DNA of 29,200 bases from JACQFK01 sp964619955. GTDB taxonomy: Bacteria; Planctomycetota; MHYJ01; JACPRB01. The stretch covers positions 1-29,200 of the forward strand of contig CAZUJF010000057.1 in NCBI GenBank assembly GCA_964619955.1. The letters run 5' to 3'. The position numbers and the translations under genes were made by a program. Shown here piece by piece: positions 20,698-28,828 of the stretch; the first letter of the stretch is position 1; the number at the start of each line of letters is the position of its first letter. The notes under the pieces are model-generated. The model searched no databases. It was given only the letters and a program-made list of their open reading frames with translations, and had not been told where the DNA came from.

Positions 20698-23205
20698 ATG
20701 ACGACGCTGCTCGCGCTCCTGCTGCTCGCCCAGGCCACGCCCGCGGACAAGATCGCCGTGAAGGCGGGCTTCAAGGTCGAGCTGCTCTACTCCGTGCCCA
20801 AGGCAAAGGAGGGCTCCTGGGTCGCCCTCTGCGCCGACCCCAAGGGCCGGATCATCGTCAGCGACCAGGGCGGCCTCGGCCTCTTCCGCTACGACCCGAA
20901 AAGCGCCGCCCTCGAAAAGATCGACGTCCCCGTCTCGGGCGCCCAGGGCCTGCTCTGGGCCTTCGATGCGCTCTACGTCAACGTCAACGGGAAGGGCTCC
21001 GGCCTCTGGCGCGTCAGCGACACGAACGGCGACGACAAGCTCGACAAGGCCGAGCATCTCATCCCCCTCCAGGGGGGCGGCGAACACGGCCCCCACTCCG
21101 TCATCCTCTCGGAGGACGGCAAGGGCCTCTACATCATGGGCGGCAACCACACCGCGGTCCCGCCGGACCTCACGGGCAGCCGCGTGCCGCTGAACTGGGA
21201 CGAGGACCACCTTCTCCCGCGCAACTGGGACGGCAACGGCCACGCGCGCGGCATCCTCGCGCCCGGCGGCTGGGTCTGCCGCGTCAGTCCCGACGGCAAG
21301 GAGCGCGTGATCCAGAGCATCGGCTACCGCAACCAATACGACCTGACGATGAACCGCCAGGGCGAGATGTTCACGTTCGATTCCGACATGGAGTGGGACC
21401 TGGGCATGCCCTGGTACCGTCCGACCCGCGTCTGCCACGTCGTGAGCGGTTCCGAGTTCGGCTGGCGCAGCGGCACCGGCGTCTGGCCCGCCTATTACGC
21501 GGACTCGCTCCCGCCGGTGGTGAACGTCGGCCCCGCCAGCCCCACCGGCGTCCTCATGGGCAGCGGCGCGAAGTTCCCCGCGAAATACCAGGACGCGGTC
21601 TTCATCCTCGACTGGACCTACGGCACCATCTGGGCCTGCCACCTCAAGCCCGACGGATCGTCCTACAAGGCCGACGTCGAGGAGTTCGTGAGCGCGACGC
21701 CGCTGCCCGTCACCGACGCGGCCGTCGCCGCCGACGGCGCACTGTACTTCGCGATCGGAGGCCGCGGGGCCCAGTCCGGCCTCTACCGGGTGACCTACAC
21801 CGGGACCGCGTCCACCGCCCCCGCCACGGGCGACGATGCCGGCGCGGCCGCGCGCGCGCAGCGCCGCTCGCTCGAAGCCTTCCACGGCCGCAAGGACCCG
21901 AAGGCGGTCGAGGCGGCCTGGCCGCATCTGGGCTCGACCGACCGCTTCCTGCGCTCGGCGGCGCGGGTCGCGCTGGAGTTCCAGCCCGTGGAGGACTGGA
22001 AGTCGAAGGCGCTCGCATTGAAGGAGCCGCAGGCGCTCGTCACGGCCCTGGTCGCGCTCGCCCGGCAAGGAAAACCCGCGGACGGGCCCGCGGCGCTCGC
22101 GGCGTTGAACCGCCTCGAACTCTCCAAGCTCCCCGTCCCGCTCGCCCTGGAAGTCCTGCGCGCCTACCAGCTCTGCTGCATCCGGCTGGGCCGGCCCCTG
22201 GGGGCCGATCGGGACGCGCTCCTGGCCCGGCTCTCGCCGCTCTTTCCCGCCGCGTCGGAGGAATTGAACGCGGAGCTCGTGCAGCTCCTGGTCTACCTCC
22301 AGGATCCGACGGCGGTGACGCGCACGATGAAGCTCTTCGAGTCCGCGAAGCCCGCCAAGATGCCGGCCTGGCTGACGGTGCTGGACCGGAACAAGGGGTA
22401 TGCCGGCGCGGTGGACAAGGCCTTCGCGAAGGGGCCGCCGCTCGAGAAGATCCATTACGCGTTCGTCCTGCGCAACGCCACGGTCGGATGGACCCCGGAG
22501 CTCCGCAAGACCTACTTCGAGTTCCTGAATCACATCGAGACCGCCTACAGCGGCGGAAACAGCTATCCGAAGTTCATCCAACAGATGCGGAGGGACGCGG
22601 TCGCGAGCCTTTCCCCCGCGGAGCGCAAGGCGCTGGGGGCGCTCACGGGCGACAAACCGAAGCCCGCGATCAAGCTGGAGAGCCTGCCGGCCGCGAAGGG
22701 CCCGGGCCGCGAGTGGACGATGGCCGACGCGCTCGCGCTCGCCGAGGGCGGCCTCAAGAAGCGCCACTTCGAGAACGGCAAGCGGAGTTTCCAGGCCGCG
22801 CGCTGCATCGCCTGTCACCGTTTCGACGGCGAGGGCGGCGACCAGGCGCCGGACCTGACGGGCGTCGCCGCGCGCTTCGGCGTGCGCGACCTCCTCGAGG
22901 CGATCCTCGAGCCCAGCAAGGTGGTGTCCGACCAGTACCAGGCGACGATGCTGCGCACGAAGGACGGCACGGTGATCTCGGGCCGCGTCGTGGGCGAGAA
23001 GGACGGCAAGCTGCAGCTGACGACCGACCTGCTCTACCCGGACAGGATCACGGAAGTGGCGAAGGACCAGGTCGCGGAGAGCAAGCCCTCGGCGCTCTCC
23101 CCGATGCCGGAGAAGCTCGTCTCGCCGCTCAGCCCCGACGAACTGCTCGATCTGCTCGCGTACCTCCTGGCGGCCGGCGACGCGAAGCACCGCCTGTTCC
23201 GATAG
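20698..23205 (+). CDS. PVC-type haem-binding beta-propeller/HEAT protein (membrane-bound dehydrogenase-like)
   Basis: An 835-residue exported protein in the domain order known from Planctomycetes and Verrucomicrobia. A short signal peptide (about 1-13) leads to a beta-propeller like PQQ/sugar dehydrogenases (about 15-370, with IGYRNQYDLTMNRQGEMF, DSDMEWDLGMPWYRP and SGSEFGWRSG). A helical HEAT-like region (about 390-640) follows. The C-terminal cytochrome-like domain has one haem site CIACH (703-707) and ends with YLLAAGDAKHRLF. Such proteins are thought to oxidise sugars or other carbonyl compounds outside the cytoplasm and pass electrons to the haem. ATG 20698 has GAGGG 8 nt ahead. No partner cytochrome is nearby. 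Confidence 0.9.
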   Translation: MTTLLALLLLAQATPADKIAVKAGFKVELLYSVPKAKEGSWVALCADPKGRIIVSDQGGLGLFRYDPKSAALEKIDVPVSGAQGLLWAFDALYVNVNGKGSGLWRVSDTNGDDKLDKAEHLIPLQGGGEHGPHSVILSEDGKGLYIMGGNHTAVPPDLTGSRVPLNWDEDHLLPRNWDGNGHARGILAPGGWVCRVSPDGKERVIQSIGYRNQYDLTMNRQGEMFTFDSDMEWDLGMPWYRPTRVCHVVSGSEFGWRSGTGVWPAYYADSLPPVVNVGPASPTGVLMGSGAKFPAKYQDAVFILDWTYGTIWACHLKPDGSSYKADVEEFVSATPLPVTDAAVAADGALYFAIGGRGAQSGLYRVTYTGTASTAPATGDDAGAAARAQRRSLEAFHGRKDPKAVEAAWPHLGSTDRFLRSAARVALEFQPVEDWKSKALALKEPQALVTALVALARQGKPADGPAALAALNRLELSKLPVPLALEVLRAYQLCCIRLGRPLGADRDALLARLSPLFPAASEELNAELVQLLVYLQDPTAVTRTMKLFESAKPAKMPAWLTVLDRNKGYAGAVDKAFAKGPPLEKIHYAFVLRNATVGWTPELRKTYFEFLNHIETAYSGGNSYPKFIQQMRRDAVASLSPAERKALGALTGDKPKPAIKLESLPAAKGPGREWTMADALALAEGGLKKRHFENGKRSFQAARCIACHRFDGEGGDQAPDLTGVAARFGVRDLLEAILEPSKVVSDQYQATMLRTKDGTVISGRVVGEKDGKLQLTTDLLYPDRITEVAKDQVAESKPSALSPMPEKLVSPLSPDELLDLLAYLLAAGDAKHRLFR

Positions 23206-23210
23206 CTGAA

Positions 23211-23231
23211 ACGCCGGCCCGGATCCGGCGT
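23211..23231 (+). terminator. Weak hairpin after the haem-protein gene
   Basis: ACGCCGG (23211-23217) pairs with CCGGCGT (23225-23231) around a 7-nt loop and is followed by CTTATC. It lies between the TAG of the haem-protein gene and the next ATG at 23242. The T-run is poor, so termination may be partial. Confidence 0.35.
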
Positions 23232-23241
23232 CTTATCGACC

Positions 23242-23730
23242 ATGACGCGGTTTTTGCTCAATCAGGACTGGTTCAGTTTCGGGGACGACTACACGATCCG
23301 CGACGCCGCCGGGAACGACGCCTACATCGTCGACGGCCGCGCCTTCAGTTTCGGGAACAAGCTCTCGTTCGAGGACCCCGGGGGCCGGGAGCTGGCCTTC
23401 ATCGCCCAGAAGCTGCTTTCGTGGGGGCCCACCTACGAGATCTCGCGGGGCGACCAGGTGGTCGCCGTCGTCAAGAAAACCCTCTTCACGTTCTTCCGCT
23501 GCGAGTTCACGGTCGACGTGCCGGGGCCGGACGATCTCGTCGCCGAGGGCGACTTCTGGGAGCACGAATACGCGTTCACGCGGCACGGCCGGAGCGTCGC
23601 GACGGTGTCGAAGCGCTGGTTCAGCTGGACGGACACCTACGGGATCGACGTCGCGCCCGGGGAGGACGAGGTCCTGATCCTCGCCTCGGCCGTGGTGATC
23701 GACCTCTGCTGCCACCAGGACCGGAAGTAG
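23242..23730 (+). CDS. LURP-one-related (LOR/DUF567) family protein
   Basis: A 162-residue cytoplasmic protein with the tubby-like LOR beta-barrel. The N-terminus MTRFLLNQDWFSFGDDYTI, with FSFGNKLSFEDPGGRELAFI and WEHEYAFTRHGRSVATVSKRW, are the repeated strands typical of the family. The biochemical role of bacterial LOR proteins is not established; phospholipid or membrane-linked binding is suggested by fold similarity to tubby and scramblase. It stands alone between the haem protein and the DUF4143 ATPase. No Shine-Dalgarno site is evident. Confidence 0.85.
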   Translation: MTRFLLNQDWFSFGDDYTIRDAAGNDAYIVDGRAFSFGNKLSFEDPGGRELAFIAQKLLSWGPTYEISRGDQVVAVVKKTLFTFFRCEFTVDVPGPDDLVAEGDFWEHEYAFTRHGRSVATVSKRWFSWTDTYGIDVAPGEDEVLILASAVVIDLCCHQDRK

Positions 23731-23755
23731 CGCCTCCGCCGCCACCCACAAAGGG

Positions 23756-23788
23756 TTGATTATTATAAAGTGTGACTTTAGAATAATC
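23756..23788 (+). promoter_or_regulatory. Promoter embedded in an inverted repeat before the DUF4143 ATPase
   Basis: TTGATT (23756-23761), a 17-nt spacer and TAGAAT (23779-23784) precede ATG 23791 by 6 nt, so the mRNA would be leaderless. Arms 23758-23771 (GATTATTATAAAGT) and 23775-23788 are inverted repeats with one mismatch around a GTG centre, spanning most of the -35 to -10 interval. The AT-rich island is sharply different from its surroundings. A bound regulator would block the promoter. Confidence 0.6.
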
Positions 23789-23790
23789 AC

Positions 23791-24951
23791 ATGTCGTACG
23801 TGTCCCGGATCCTGGAAGCGGAGGTGGCGGCCGCCGCCCGGACCTTCCCCGCCCTCGTCCTGACCGGTCCGCGACGCTCGGGGAAGACGACCCTCCTGCG
23901 GAGGCTGAGGCCGGACGCGGAGTACGTCCTGCTCGAGGATCCCGCCGTCGTCGCCCGGGTGCGCTCGGACCCGGTCGGCTTCCTGGGAATGCTGAAGCCG
24001 CCGGTGCTGCTGGACGAGATCCAGAACGCCCCGGAGCTCCTCGCCCACGTGCGGGCGAGGATCGATGCCGAACCGAAGCGCCCGGGGCGCTGGTTCCTGA
24101 CGGGCTCCCAGGAGTTCTCGCTCATGCGGGGCGTCTCGGAGTCCATGGCCGGGCGCGCCGCCATTTTTCAGTTGCTCCCGCTCGCCGCCGCCGAGAGTCC
24201 GCGCGTCGGCCTCCTGAGGGGCGGCTTCCCGGAGCCCGCGCTGCGGCCCAAGGCGGCGTCGACCTGGTTCCGGTCCTATATCCAGACCTACCTGGAGCGC
24301 GACGTTCGTGCCGTCGCGGCGGTTCGTGACCTGGCGCGCTTCCGGACCTTCCTGTCCCTGCTCGCCGCGCGGACGGGCCAGGTCCTGTCGCGGACCGATC
24401 TGGCCGCCCCGCTGGGGGTCTCCATCCCGACGATCTCGTCCTGGATCGACGTCCTCGAGGTGACGGGACAGATTCTCGTCGTGCCTCCGTACTTCGAGAA
24501 CTTCGGAAAGCGCCTGATTAAGTCGCCGAAGATCCACCTGGCCGATCCGGGACTGGCCTGCCACCTGCTGGGAATCGAAACGGAGGTGGAACTCGAGCGG
24601 TCCCCGTTCCTGGGCGCGATTTTCGAAGGGTTCGTCGCCGCCGAAGTCGCGAAGCTGCAGGCCGCGCGAGGGCGCCGGCGCGAGCTCTACCACTTCCGCG
24701 ACGCCCAGGGACTCGAAGTGGATCTGCTGGTGCCCGGCCGAAGCGGCCGCCTCCTGGCGATCGAGGTCAAGGCCTCCCGGACGGCGAAACCGGACCACGC
24801 CGAAGTCCTGATCCGACTGTCCCGGGCGCTGGGAACGCGGGAGGCGGATCTGAGGCTCGTTCACCGGCCGTGGGGACGGGAGGTCGCCCCGGGAATCGTG
24901 AAGCCGGGCGTACGCGCGATGGGGATCGAGGGGCTCCGGGACCTGGTCTAG
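23791..24951 (+). CDS. AAA ATPase with DUF4143 (AAA_14) domain
   Basis: A 386-residue protein. The N-terminal P-loop domain has Walker A GPRRSGKT (26-33), Walker B PVLLDE (71-76), sensor TGSQ (104-107) and the AGR (120-122) segment before the DUF4143 helical domain. That domain contains a winged-helix-like part (LSRTDLAAPLGVSIPTISSWIDVLEVTG). The C-terminus has a PD-(D/E)XK-like pattern, GLEVDLLVPG then LLAIEVKAS, with Asp, Glu and Lys in place. Function is unknown; the family is often scattered, transferred and self-contained. The helix-turn-helix-like segment and the inverted repeat over its promoter suggest self-regulation. Convergent with CotH, 4 nt apart. Confidence 0.9.
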   Translation: MSYVSRILEAEVAAAARTFPALVLTGPRRSGKTTLLRRLRPDAEYVLLEDPAVVARVRSDPVGFLGMLKPPVLLDEIQNAPELLAHVRARIDAEPKRPGRWFLTGSQEFSLMRGVSESMAGRAAIFQLLPLAAAESPRVGLLRGGFPEPALRPKAASTWFRSYIQTYLERDVRAVAAVRDLARFRTFLSLLAARTGQVLSRTDLAAPLGVSIPTISSWIDVLEVTGQILVVPPYFENFGKRLIKSPKIHLADPGLACHLLGIETEVELERSPFLGAIFEGFVAAEVAKLQAARGRRRELYHFRDAQGLEVDLLVPGRSGRLLAIEVKASRTAKPDHAEVLIRLSRALGTREADLRLVHRPWGREVAPGIVKPGVRAMGIEGLRDLV

Positions 24952-24955
24952 AGGG

Positions 24956-27145
24956 TCACTTCCCGTCGATGCTCAGGCGGGCGTCCATGAACGGCGCGCC
25001 GTCCGGCTGCGTGAAGCGCAGGATGCCGTTGAAGCCGCCGCCGCCGTTGATCACCTTGAAGAGCACCGTGTTGACGCCCTTGTTCAGCGCGATGTTGTCG
25101 GCGTTGTCCTGGTCGGGGGCGGCGCCGCGGTCGCCCTCGTATTTGAGGACCTCCTTGCCGTTGATCCAGACCTTGCCCTGGTCGTCGGAGCCCATCTTCA
25201 GCTTGAGGTCCTTGAAGTCCTTCTCGCAGACCAGGTAGGCGAGCAGATAGCCCGCGCTGAAATCCGCCTGTTTGCCCGAGGCGGCGTGGAAGTCGACCAT
25301 GCCGTCGGGCGCCTCGAAGACCTTCCAGGCCAGCTCGCCGCCCGGAATCTTCGTCTTGGTCCCGGCGGCCGGCTTCAGGGCCGCCTCGCCGCCGAGCCAG
25401 TCCTTCGCGAGGGCCTGGGGCCCCGGCGTGCCCTGCACGCTGACCGGACCCAGGAAGAGGTACTTGCGCAGGAAGCCGTCGTCGGGAAGCCCCGGACCGC
25501 CGGCGATCTGCTTGGGCGGCGTCGGGTTCAGCAGGCGTTTGATCTGGGGAAGCGCGCTCGTCAGGCGCTGCTGGAAGGCGCCGCGGAAGCGGCCGATGTG
25601 TCCGGGCAGGCCCTGGGCGTGGCCGGCGTCCACCTTCGCCAGCGCCGGCTTGATCACCGCCTCCACTTCGTCGAGGCGCTTGTTCCAGGCTTCGGGTTTC
25701 CAGAGCGTCTTGAGGATCTCGTCCATGCGGTTCAGGTAGCGCTGGCGGCCGTCGGGCGTGGTGACGTAGGCCCGCGCGACGGTGCCGTTGAAGTTCGGCA
25801 GCAGCGCCCAGTTGGGGTCGCCGAACATCTGGTCGGTGCCCGAGGGGATGAAGACGATCTTGTCGCGCTTGGGATCGTGGTAGATCCGGTAGTTGTTCCG
25901 GTTCATCGGGTAGCCGTCCCAGTCCGACATGAGGATTTCGAGCGCCAGGTAGCTCACCCAGCGCTCAGCGTCGAGCAGCCGTTCCATCTCCGCGAAGCGT
26001 TTGGCGGGATCGGGGAGCAGGGCGGCGTTCCACAGCGATTTCAGATCGGTCTGCGGCTCGATGTCGCCTTTCTGGGAGATGACCTGCGCCGGCTGGTCGA
26101 GATCCTTCAGGAACCCGCCGTCGTAGAGGTTGCCGTTCTTGGTCCCGAAGTTCCGCTCGAGGAAGCTCTTGTCGTAGCCCTCCTTGAGGATGTAGAAGCC
26201 CTTCGGCTTGCCGTTGAGGGTCACGATCGCGTGGGCGCAGCGGGAGGTCGGCACCCCGGCCGAGCGGAAGATCTCGCTGCAGATCAGCTCCGAGACGAAG
26301 CTGGGGTCCTGCACCGAGTTGTTCAGGTGGAACTTGTCGAGACCGTGGAAATGCTGGTCGTCGACGAACTTGTCCATGTTGATCGTCAGACCGGGCTTGT
26401 CGTCGATGCCCCGCATGCTGCCGGCGGCCCCCTTCAGATGGATGGCGACGTTGGCCCAGGTCTTCGCGCCTTCCTTGAGCGTCGCGCGCACGTACTTGCG
26501 GGCGTCGCGCTTCAGGGCCTCGTAGTCGCCCGGGGCGATCTCGATCGAGAGTTCCACCACCTTGGGCGTCTTGAAGAAGGCATCGGCCTCGGCCAGTTCC
26601 GGGGAGACGTCCGGCTTCTTGGGCGCCGGAGGCTTGGCGGGTTCGGCGGGGGGCTTGGGCGGCGGCTTGGCTTGCGCCGGGGCGGGTTCCGCGGGAGGCT
26701 TGACCGGGGGCGCCGCCTTGGGGGCCGGGGGCGCCTTGACGGCCGCCGCGGGGGCCGCGGGTTTCGGCGCCGTGCGCGGGTAGAGCGCCCAGGCGAGGAT
26801 TCCGACGACCGCGACGAGGGCGGCGGCGAGCGCGGCCGGGTGCAGGCGACGGCGGGAGGTGTTCGCGGGCGCGGTTCTCGCGACCCCGGGTTCCGGGGCG
26901 GCCGCTTCCGGAGCGCGCTCCAGGACCGCCACCGGGCTCGGCCGCGGCGCCGGCGCGGCGGCGGCGATCCGGGCGGGGGCCGGGCGGGTCTGCGGGACGG
27001 CGGGCGCCGGGGCGGCCTCCGCTTCGGAGACCTTCCAGTTCCGGTTGCAGCGGCGGCAGCGCACGCTCCTGCCCTCGAAGCCCGGGCTCAGCTGATAGGC
27101 GGCGCTGCAGTGCGGACACTGGACGCGGCGGCTTGGCTGCGGCAT
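24956..27145 (-). CDS. CotH kinase-like protein with N-terminal zinc ribbon and transmembrane helix
   Basis: A 729-residue composite. An MJ0042-type zinc ribbon (Cys10, Cys13, Cys30, Cys33) is followed by an Ala/Pro linker, a transmembrane helix (about 103-122) and a long Pro/Ala/Lys stretch (about 125-180). The CotH domain (about 195-520) has LKGAAGSMRG, KFHLNNSVQDPSF, MSDWDGYPMNRNNYRIYHDP and FIPSGTDQMFGDPNW. Typical CotH proteins have a PWDWD-like pattern at the last site; here only the Asp of TDQMFG remains. A C-terminal beta domain (about 560-729) resembles a PA14-like module. It would sit in the inner membrane with the kinase-like part outside. ATG 27145 has GGAGAA 6 nt upstream. It is last in the VTC-DUF4956-CotH operon. 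Confidence 0.85.
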   Translation of the reverse strand: MPQPSRRVQCPHCSAAYQLSPGFEGRSVRCRRCNRNWKVSEAEAAPAPAVPQTRPAPARIAAAAPAPRPSPVAVLERAPEAAAPEPGVARTAPANTSRRRLHPAALAAALVAVVGILAWALYPRTAPKPAAPAAAVKAPPAPKAAPPVKPPAEPAPAQAKPPPKPPAEPAKPPAPKKPDVSPELAEADAFFKTPKVVELSIEIAPGDYEALKRDARKYVRATLKEGAKTWANVAIHLKGAAGSMRGIDDKPGLTINMDKFVDDQHFHGLDKFHLNNSVQDPSFVSELICSEIFRSAGVPTSRCAHAIVTLNGKPKGFYILKEGYDKSFLERNFGTKNGNLYDGGFLKDLDQPAQVISQKGDIEPQTDLKSLWNAALLPDPAKRFAEMERLLDAERWVSYLALEILMSDWDGYPMNRNNYRIYHDPKRDKIVFIPSGTDQMFGDPNWALLPNFNGTVARAYVTTPDGRQRYLNRMDEILKTLWKPEAWNKRLDEVEAVIKPALAKVDAGHAQGLPGHIGRFRGAFQQRLTSALPQIKRLLNPTPPKQIAGGPGLPDDGFLRKYLFLGPVSVQGTPGPQALAKDWLGGEAALKPAAGTKTKIPGGELAWKVFEAPDGMVDFHAASGKQADFSAGYLLAYLVCEKDFKDLKLKMGSDDQGKVWINGKEVLKYEGDRGAAPDQDNADNIALNKGVNTVLFKVINGGGGFNGILRFTQPDGAPFMDARLSIDGK

Positions 27146-27168
27146 GTCATTTCTCCCGCGGCGGCGTC

Positions 27169-27846
27169 CTACTCGGATTTCACTTCGACCGACTGGACGC
27201 CCTCAATGGCGCTGAGGGCGTTGACCAGCGGGTACACCTGATCGGACGGAGGGAGCTCCACGGCATAGGTCGCGTCCAGGGCGCTGCCGCCGCGCGCCGT
27301 GGCCAGCCCCAGCAGATGGTGCTTCGGCAGCTGCCGGTCGAGCGCGCCCTGGAGCGCAGTCTCGATCTTCATCGCGCTGGACAGGCGCAGGAGCAGGCGT
27401 CCGGAGGGGAGGGCGGCGGGCGCCGCCGCCTTCTTCTTCCCCGTGAACATCAGGGCCCCCGCCAGGACCAGCGGGGCGCAGGCGATCGCGCCCAGGTACT
27501 GGCCGCTGCCGGCGCACATCCCGCAGGCGACGGAGAAGATGACGAACGCGGTGTCGCGGGTGTCCTCGACGACGGTGCGGAAACGGACGATCGCCAGCGT
27601 GCCCACCAGGCTGAACGCCCGCGCGGCGTTGTCTCCGATGACCGTCGTGACGAGCGCGACCAGCACCGACAGCAGGACCAGGGTCGAGAGGAAGGAGGCT
27701 TCGGCCCGGCGCTCGCTCCGTCTGCAGGCGAGGACGTAGATGCCGGCGGCGACAAGGCCCAGGACGAACGCCGCCCCCAGGTGCTTCGCCATGATGTCCA
27801 TCTGGATCGGAGCGCCGTCACCCGCCGCCTGTTTGAGAAAGTCCAT
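27169..27846 (-). CDS. DUF4956 membrane protein
   Basis: A 225-residue inner-membrane protein. Three or four hydrophobic segments (about 22-41, 51-71, 76-86 and 114-134) frame the family signature IGDNAARAFSLVGTLAIVRFRT (with the core AFSLVGTLAIVRFRT at 77-91) and EDTRDTAFVIFSVACGM. A soluble C-terminal domain of about 80 residues follows. The function of DUF4956 is not established, but the gene is regularly found with VTC-domain and CotH genes. AGGGAA lies 8 nt before ATG 27846. Only 3 nt separate it from the VTC stop and 23 nt from the CotH start. Confidence 0.9.
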   Translation of the reverse strand: MDFLKQAAGDGAPIQMDIMAKHLGAAFVLGLVAAGIYVLACRRSERRAEASFLSTLVLLSVLVALVTTVIGDNAARAFSLVGTLAIVRFRTVVEDTRDTAFVIFSVACGMCAGSGQYLGAIACAPLVLAGALMFTGKKKAAAPAALPSGRLLLRLSSAMKIETALQGALDRQLPKHHLLGLATARGGSALDATYAVELPPSDQVYPLVNALSAIEGVQSVEVKSE

Positions 27847-27849
27847 GAT

Positions 27850-28653
27850 TCAAGTTCCCTGCGTCAGGGGGGGCGGCACGGTCTTATCCTGCGCCAGGCC
27901 GCACAAGCGGACGCAGCGGCGGTATTTGGAGACGCGGGCCGTCTGCAGCGGCAGGTCGGGCAGCAGGCGGCGGAACAGCTCCGGCATCGCGTCGTGGAAC
28001 TTCAGCTCCAGGAGTGCGCCGCCGGGCAGCAGCTCGAGTCCCTCCTGCAGCGGCTGGGCCTCCCAGCCGCGGGCCGGCACGCCGATGAGGTCCTGGTCGA
28101 TCGTCAGGCGCACGGCCTGCCCGCCGGACATCCCGAAGAACGCCGTGCGGCGATACCCGACCCGGCAGGTCGGGGCGACCTGTTTTTTCAGGGCCTGCTC
28201 CAGGAACCAGACGGCCGCCCAGTCCTGCGGCGGGGTGACGCCGGTCACATAGGAGGCGAGTTGCGGGAGCTCCCCGGGGGTGATTTCGACCCGGCGCTTG
28301 CGGACCCGGTCCCCGCGCCGGATCTTCCGTTCGAGGAAGACGAAGGGGGCCGATCCGTAGCGGCGCAGCCGCAGCTTGCTGCCCCGGTAGCCGACGGAGC
28401 GGTGGAAGACGTCGAAGTCCGGGGTGTCGCAATACACCGAGGTGACGTGGTAGCTGCCCTCCTCCCCGTGGGGGTCCGCCTGCAGGTGGCGGCGGGCCCA
28501 CGAGGTCATCCGGAGGACGTCGTCCTGGGAGAGCTCGAATTTCACCTCGAAGGCGGGGCCGGCCCCCGCGTCGGCCCGGAGCCCGGGCGACATCGCGGGT
28601 TTGAGCAGGGGGTTGTCCGCCGAGTCCGCTGCTGGGTTGAATCCGGCTGGCAA
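27850..28653 (-). CDS. VTC domain (polyphosphate polymerase-like) protein
   Basis: A 267-residue member of the VTC/CYTH tunnel fold that makes polyphosphate from ATP in yeast Vtc4. Visible blocks are FEVKFE (35-40), SVYCDTPDFDVF (72-83), SKLRLRRYG (92-100), FLERK (106-110), RVRKRRVEI (116-124), a late ELKF and SKYRRCVRLCG near the end. Basic and acidic tunnel residues are therefore present. The TTG at 28653 is preferred: GGAGGAG sits 5 nt ahead, and the operon promoter lies between it and the upstream ATG 28755. An ATG at 28593 is also possible. In bacteria this protein is encoded with DUF4956 and CotH genes. Confidence 0.85.
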   Translation of the reverse strand: MPAGFNPAADSADNPLLKPAMSPGLRADAGAGPAFEVKFELSQDDVLRMTSWARRHLQADPHGEEGSYHVTSVYCDTPDFDVFHRSVGYRGSKLRLRRYGSAPFVFLERKIRRGDRVRKRRVEITPGELPQLASYVTGVTPPQDWAAVWFLEQALKKQVAPTCRVGYRRTAFFGMSGGQAVRLTIDQDLIGVPARGWEAQPLQEGLELLPGGALLELKFHDAMPELFRRLLPDLPLQTARVSKYRRCVRLCGLAQDKTVPPPLTQGT

Positions 28654-28720
28654 GGGTGCTCCTCCAAGCTGTGGGATGGGTGTCTTCCGTGCAGTCTTCA
28701 GTGCGTCCACGGGAACCAAT

Positions 28721-28749
28721 AGCGTACCCCGGCCGGAGCGTTTCCTCAA
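28721..28749 (-). promoter_or_regulatory. Promoter of the VTC-DUF4956-CotH operon
   Basis: Minus-strand TTGAGG (28744-28749), a 17-nt spacer and TACGCT (28721-28726). The transcript would have a leader of about 60 nt before the TTG start at 28653, with a proper Shine-Dalgarno site. This differs from the near-leaderless arrangement elsewhere in the window. Confidence 0.4.
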
Positions 28750-28772
28750 TCGCATTGCGGAGAGCGGAAGCC

Positions 28773-28828
28773 GGCGCCCGCTGCGCGGACGCTGTCTGTC
28801 ACTTACCCGTTCGGCTGACTCGGGCGCC
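28773..28828. other. Inverted repeat after ahcY
   Basis: GGCGCCCG (28773-28780) is the reverse complement of 28821-28828, enclosing 40 nt right after the adenosylhomocysteinase stop codon. It could fold in the 3' end of that transcript. There is no T-run, so it is not a clear intrinsic terminator. Confidence 0.25.

Noticed and set aside
23791..24951. DUF4143 ATPase as part of a defence island
   Set aside because: Its neighbours are housekeeping-like LOR and CotH genes, with no defence gene in the window.
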